DNA of 44,449 bases, taken from Sulfuricurvum sp. (GTDB lineage Bacteria > Campylobacterota > Campylobacteria > Campylobacterales > Sulfurimonadaceae). Within the stretch, counting starts at the first letter, position 1; each line of letters begins with the position of its first letter. Location of the stretch: NCBI GenBank assembly GCA_024635855.1, contig JAGXHZ010000129.1, positions 1 to 44,449 on the forward strand. Reading direction: 5' to 3'. A model generated the notes under the pieces. The model was not told where the DNA came from, did no database searches, and saw nothing but the letters and a program-made list of their open reading frames with translations. The position numbers were made by a program, and so were the translations under genes. Shown in pieces: positions 42,404-44,449 of this stretch.

Positions 42404-43777
42404 TTGGTGCGTATCATCGGTTTACTAATGATCGGGTGCAAAATAGTGTTTGCTGCAGTGTCGCCACTCCTTTTTGATACCCTTGTTGAGCCGCTCCAAA
42501 AAAGTACGGTTTCGATTGAAAAATTAAGTCAAAAACCGGTGATGGAACCGAATAAAAGTTTGTTACGCAATTTTTTGAACGGGGTGGAAACAACGTTAAA
42601 TACGGGGAAAAAACTTTCAGCCGCCAAGGAGATCGACAAAGAGGTATTAATCAGGTATCTCCAAGAACTGAGAGAACTCGCACGAACCAAAGAATCGATA
42701 GATCTTCTCTACCGTAAATCGTTGACCACCGCAATAGCTCAAAGAGATAAACAGAGTTTTGAAGATTTGGTGGCTCTCCCTTTAGATCCTCTGCATCACC
42801 CTCGTATCCGTTCCGAAGTGATTGCATTTTACCGCCAACATTATCCGCATCATTCAATTAAAAGTATGGAAATTTTGTGCGATGAACAGGTATTGGAGCA
42901 AAAGAGTATTCAAATCGCTATTGAGCAGGAACAAGCATATGAAGAACATTTGCGAATCTTGAAACGCTCTGAAGCGTACAACGTGAAAAAAACTGCACAA
43001 ATCGGCTCGCGTAACAGTGTCCTCTTAAGTGCGGAGTCTAACGGAGTAGGCGGATATGAATTTGAAGCGGAAAATCTCAATCCCTATACAGTGACGATGA
43101 GTATTGATTTTGAATATTTGAACAATCTCAAACCTTCCGGAAAAATTCCTTTATTTATCGAGATTCCGGGAAAAAGTAAAAAGAGAGTGTTAGAGCTTTC
43201 TCGTATCACTTCCGGAGTAGGGGTCGATTATCGCTCATCGTACGGGTGGGTGAGAGGATCGGCTTTTGCCATACATGAAGATAGGTATCTGTATAAACTC
43301 CCTTTTTCAAAAGGTATAAACGTTGAGGTTTCTCAAGGGTATCATGGAGAGACGTCGCACAAAGGTTTGTCCGCCTATGCGGTTGATTTTCCGGTTCCGG
43401 TAGGGACACCGATTTATGCGGCACGGGAAGGTATTGTTGTGGGATCCGAAGGGAGTAACAATGTCGGAGGGGCAAGTGCAGAGTATCGAAAATATGCCAA
43501 TTATGTCATTATTGAGCATAATGACGGAACTATGGGCAACTATTACCATTTAAAACAAAACGGTGCCATTGCGGTGATAGGAGAAAAAGTTGCACAAGGC
43601 GATCTCATCGGATATTCAGGTAATACGGGCTACAGTAGTGGCCCGCATTTGCATTTTAGTGTGAATAAAGTTGATCCGATTTCGATGCGTAGACCGATGA
43701 ACTTACCGATAAAAATGCAAACATTTCACGGAATTGTTACTTTACCGTGTAAAGGCGATCAATATACGGTACAATAA
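42404..43777 (+). CDS. M23-family (LytM-type) metallopeptidase
   Basis: The 457-residue protein begins with a hydrophobic signal segment (IIGLLMIGCKIVFAAVSPLLF) and is probably periplasmic or envelope-bound. The C-terminal M23 domain has zinc ligands His319 and Asp328 (HKGLSAYAVDFPV) and the GPHLHF motif with His415 and His417, plus NYVIIEHNDGTMGNYYHL. It likely cleaves peptidoglycan cross-bridges or acts in cell-shape control. Start is TTG 42404 or GTG 42407, both after GAGGG. The N-terminal half is not recognised. Confidence 0.85.
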   Translation: MVRIIGLLMIGCKIVFAAVSPLLFDTLVEPLQKSTVSIEKLSQKPVMEPNKSLLRNFLNGVETTLNTGKKLSAAKEIDKEVLIRYLQELRELARTKESIDLLYRKSLTTAIAQRDKQSFEDLVALPLDPLHHPRIRSEVIAFYRQHYPHHSIKSMEILCDEQVLEQKSIQIAIEQEQAYEEHLRILKRSEAYNVKKTAQIGSRNSVLLSAESNGVGGYEFEAENLNPYTVTMSIDFEYLNNLKPSGKIPLFIEIPGKSKKRVLELSRITSGVGVDYRSSYGWVRGSAFAIHEDRYLYKLPFSKGINVEVSQGYHGETSHKGLSAYAVDFPVPVGTPIYAAREGIVVGSEGSNNVGGASAEYRKYANYVIIEHNDGTMGNYYHLKQNGAIAVIGEKVAQGDLIGYSGNTGYSSGPHLHFSVNKVDPISMRRPMNLPIKMQTFHGIVTLPCKGDQYTVQ

Positions 43778-43807
43778 TTCCACAGATTATAACAACGAGG
43801 TCTACAT

Positions 43808-44449
43808 ATGTTCGATACCGTAAAATCAAAAATAATTTTTACGACGTTACTGTTTAGTTTTTTAGGATTAGGGACAATCTACTGGTATTTAACAACAACT
43901 TTTCATGATTTTTCCAATGAAACGGCAAAACGTTCTCTGAATATGCTCAGTCAATCTATTTTTCAAACGCTTTCGGGGAGTATGCTTGCCGGAGATCCGG
44001 CAGTCGTTGCCGAAGCAATTGCGAATGCGCAAAAAATCGAAGGTATTCAGGCACTAAAAGTGGAGAAATCTCAAGCGGTTATCGAATTGCTTGCACCCGA
44101 TACAAAATTTACGAATGAACCTTTGATCCGTGAAGTTTTTAAAAGCAAAAAACCTCAGGTAATTGAGAATACGAATGGAAAACACTCCATTCGTCTATTG
44201 CAGCCTCTTGTCGCGGAGGATCGATGCCTTGCCTGTCATACCAACGTTCAAAGCGGCGATGTTCTCGGGGTCATGGATTTGGTGATTTCATTGGAAAAAA
44301 ATGATGCTGAAATCAGTAAAACGGAAACCATCCTTCTCATCGCATTAAGTCTTGTCGTTATCGTTTTTGTTTCGGTATTGAACCTTTTCTTCGGAAAAGA
44401 GGTACTGACTCCGCTTGAGGGATTGCGTAACCGTATCGGTGCATTGGTG
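43808..44449 (+). CDS. Membrane sensor with c-type haem-binding periplasmic domain (partial)
   Basis: The start ATG 43808 has GAGG 7 nt upstream; the frame is open to the window edge (214 residues seen). An N-terminal membrane helix (KIIFTTLLFSFLGLGTIYWYL), a periplasmic domain of about 150 residues, and a second membrane helix (ILLIALSLVVIVFVSVLNLFF) are followed by a likely HAMP beginning (LTPLEGLRNRIGAL). The periplasmic domain contains CLACH, a CxxCH haem-attachment motif (Cys-Leu-Ala-Cys-His) in EDRCLACHTN just before GDVLGVMDLV. The output domain is off the edge; it could be a methyl-accepting protein, a histidine kinase or a diguanylate cyclase. Confidence 0.75.
   Translation, partial: MFDTVKSKIIFTTLLFSFLGLGTIYWYLTTTFHDFSNETAKRSLNMLSQSIFQTLSGSMLAGDPAVVAEAIANAQKIEGIQALKVEKSQAVIELLAPDTKFTNEPLIREVFKSKKPQVIENTNGKHSIRLLQPLVAEDRCLACHTNVQSGDVLGVMDLVISLEKNDAEISKTETILLIALSLVVIVFVSVLNLFFGKEVLTPLEGLRNRIGALV

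Noticed and set aside
1..44449. CRISPR array or cas genes
   Set aside because: No regularly spaced 25-40 bp repeats and no Cas-like proteins were found.

Overview
The window looks like a chromosome segment from a motile, sulfur-oxidising Campylobacterota (Epsilonproteobacteria) of the Sulfurimonas/Sulfuricurvum kind. The evidence is the gene order rppH-lysC-hobA-holB-folP (hobA is essentially restricted to this phylum), the nth-peb4-fba neighbourhood familiar from Campylobacter, a Tat-exported sulfite-oxidase-type molybdoenzyme, and AT-rich leaders with isolated TATAAT boxes. Genus is inference; no rRNA or tRNA gene was seen.

Backbone left (1-15,480). A truncated molybdoenzyme gene (- strand) is followed by tatB-tatC-queA and hemW (- strand). 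Then a tightly overlapping + strand operon runs rppH-lysC-hobA-holB-folP-cation/proton antiporter: RNA 5' processing, lysine/threonine branch entry, replication initiation, clamp loading and folate synthesis. motA-motB follow. A PiT phosphate transporter (- strand) has a Pho-box-like 11-bp repeat array upstream. Next come periplasmic cyclophilin, msrB and a P-loop/NERD-like protein (- strand).

Genomic island (about 15,501-34,984, 19.5 kb). It is integrated in the 3' end of an HU-family gene. The HU gene at 35,239-34,955 has a complete 3' end, and a second copy of its last codons (LKDSVEAGK-stop, 24/30 bases identical, all six differences synonymous) lies at 15,479-15,508 beside the orphaned HU terminator. 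At its right end is a four-gene recombination module: three tyrosine recombinases plus a small coiled-coil protein, matching the ginABCD set of GInt islands. Cargo from the left is a GNAT-like protein, a 1241-residue membrane P-loop NTPase of the YobI type, and a seven-gene defence operon on the - strand: single-TRD S protein, hsdM, hsdS, CD-NTase with AGS-C domain, SLATT-type 2TM effector, hsdR, YgjP-type metalloprotease. All but one of the operon's junctions overlap by 1-14 nt, and the exception is 1 nt apart. A minimal CBASS-like cassette is therefore translationally nested inside a type I restriction-modification operon. The defence and gin operons diverge from one control region with three copies of a 10-bp motif, two of them inverted around the ginA promoter.

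Backbone right (34,955-44,449). HU is followed by a two-gene XRE-type regulator operon with a repeat-rich leader, a coiled-coil DNA-binding-like protein, pyruvate kinase, cmoA, a small lipoprotein and nth (- strand), peb4-like peptidyl-prolyl isomerase, class II fba (- strand), an M23 peptidase, and the start of a membrane sensor whose periplasmic domain carries a CxxCH c-type haem motif.
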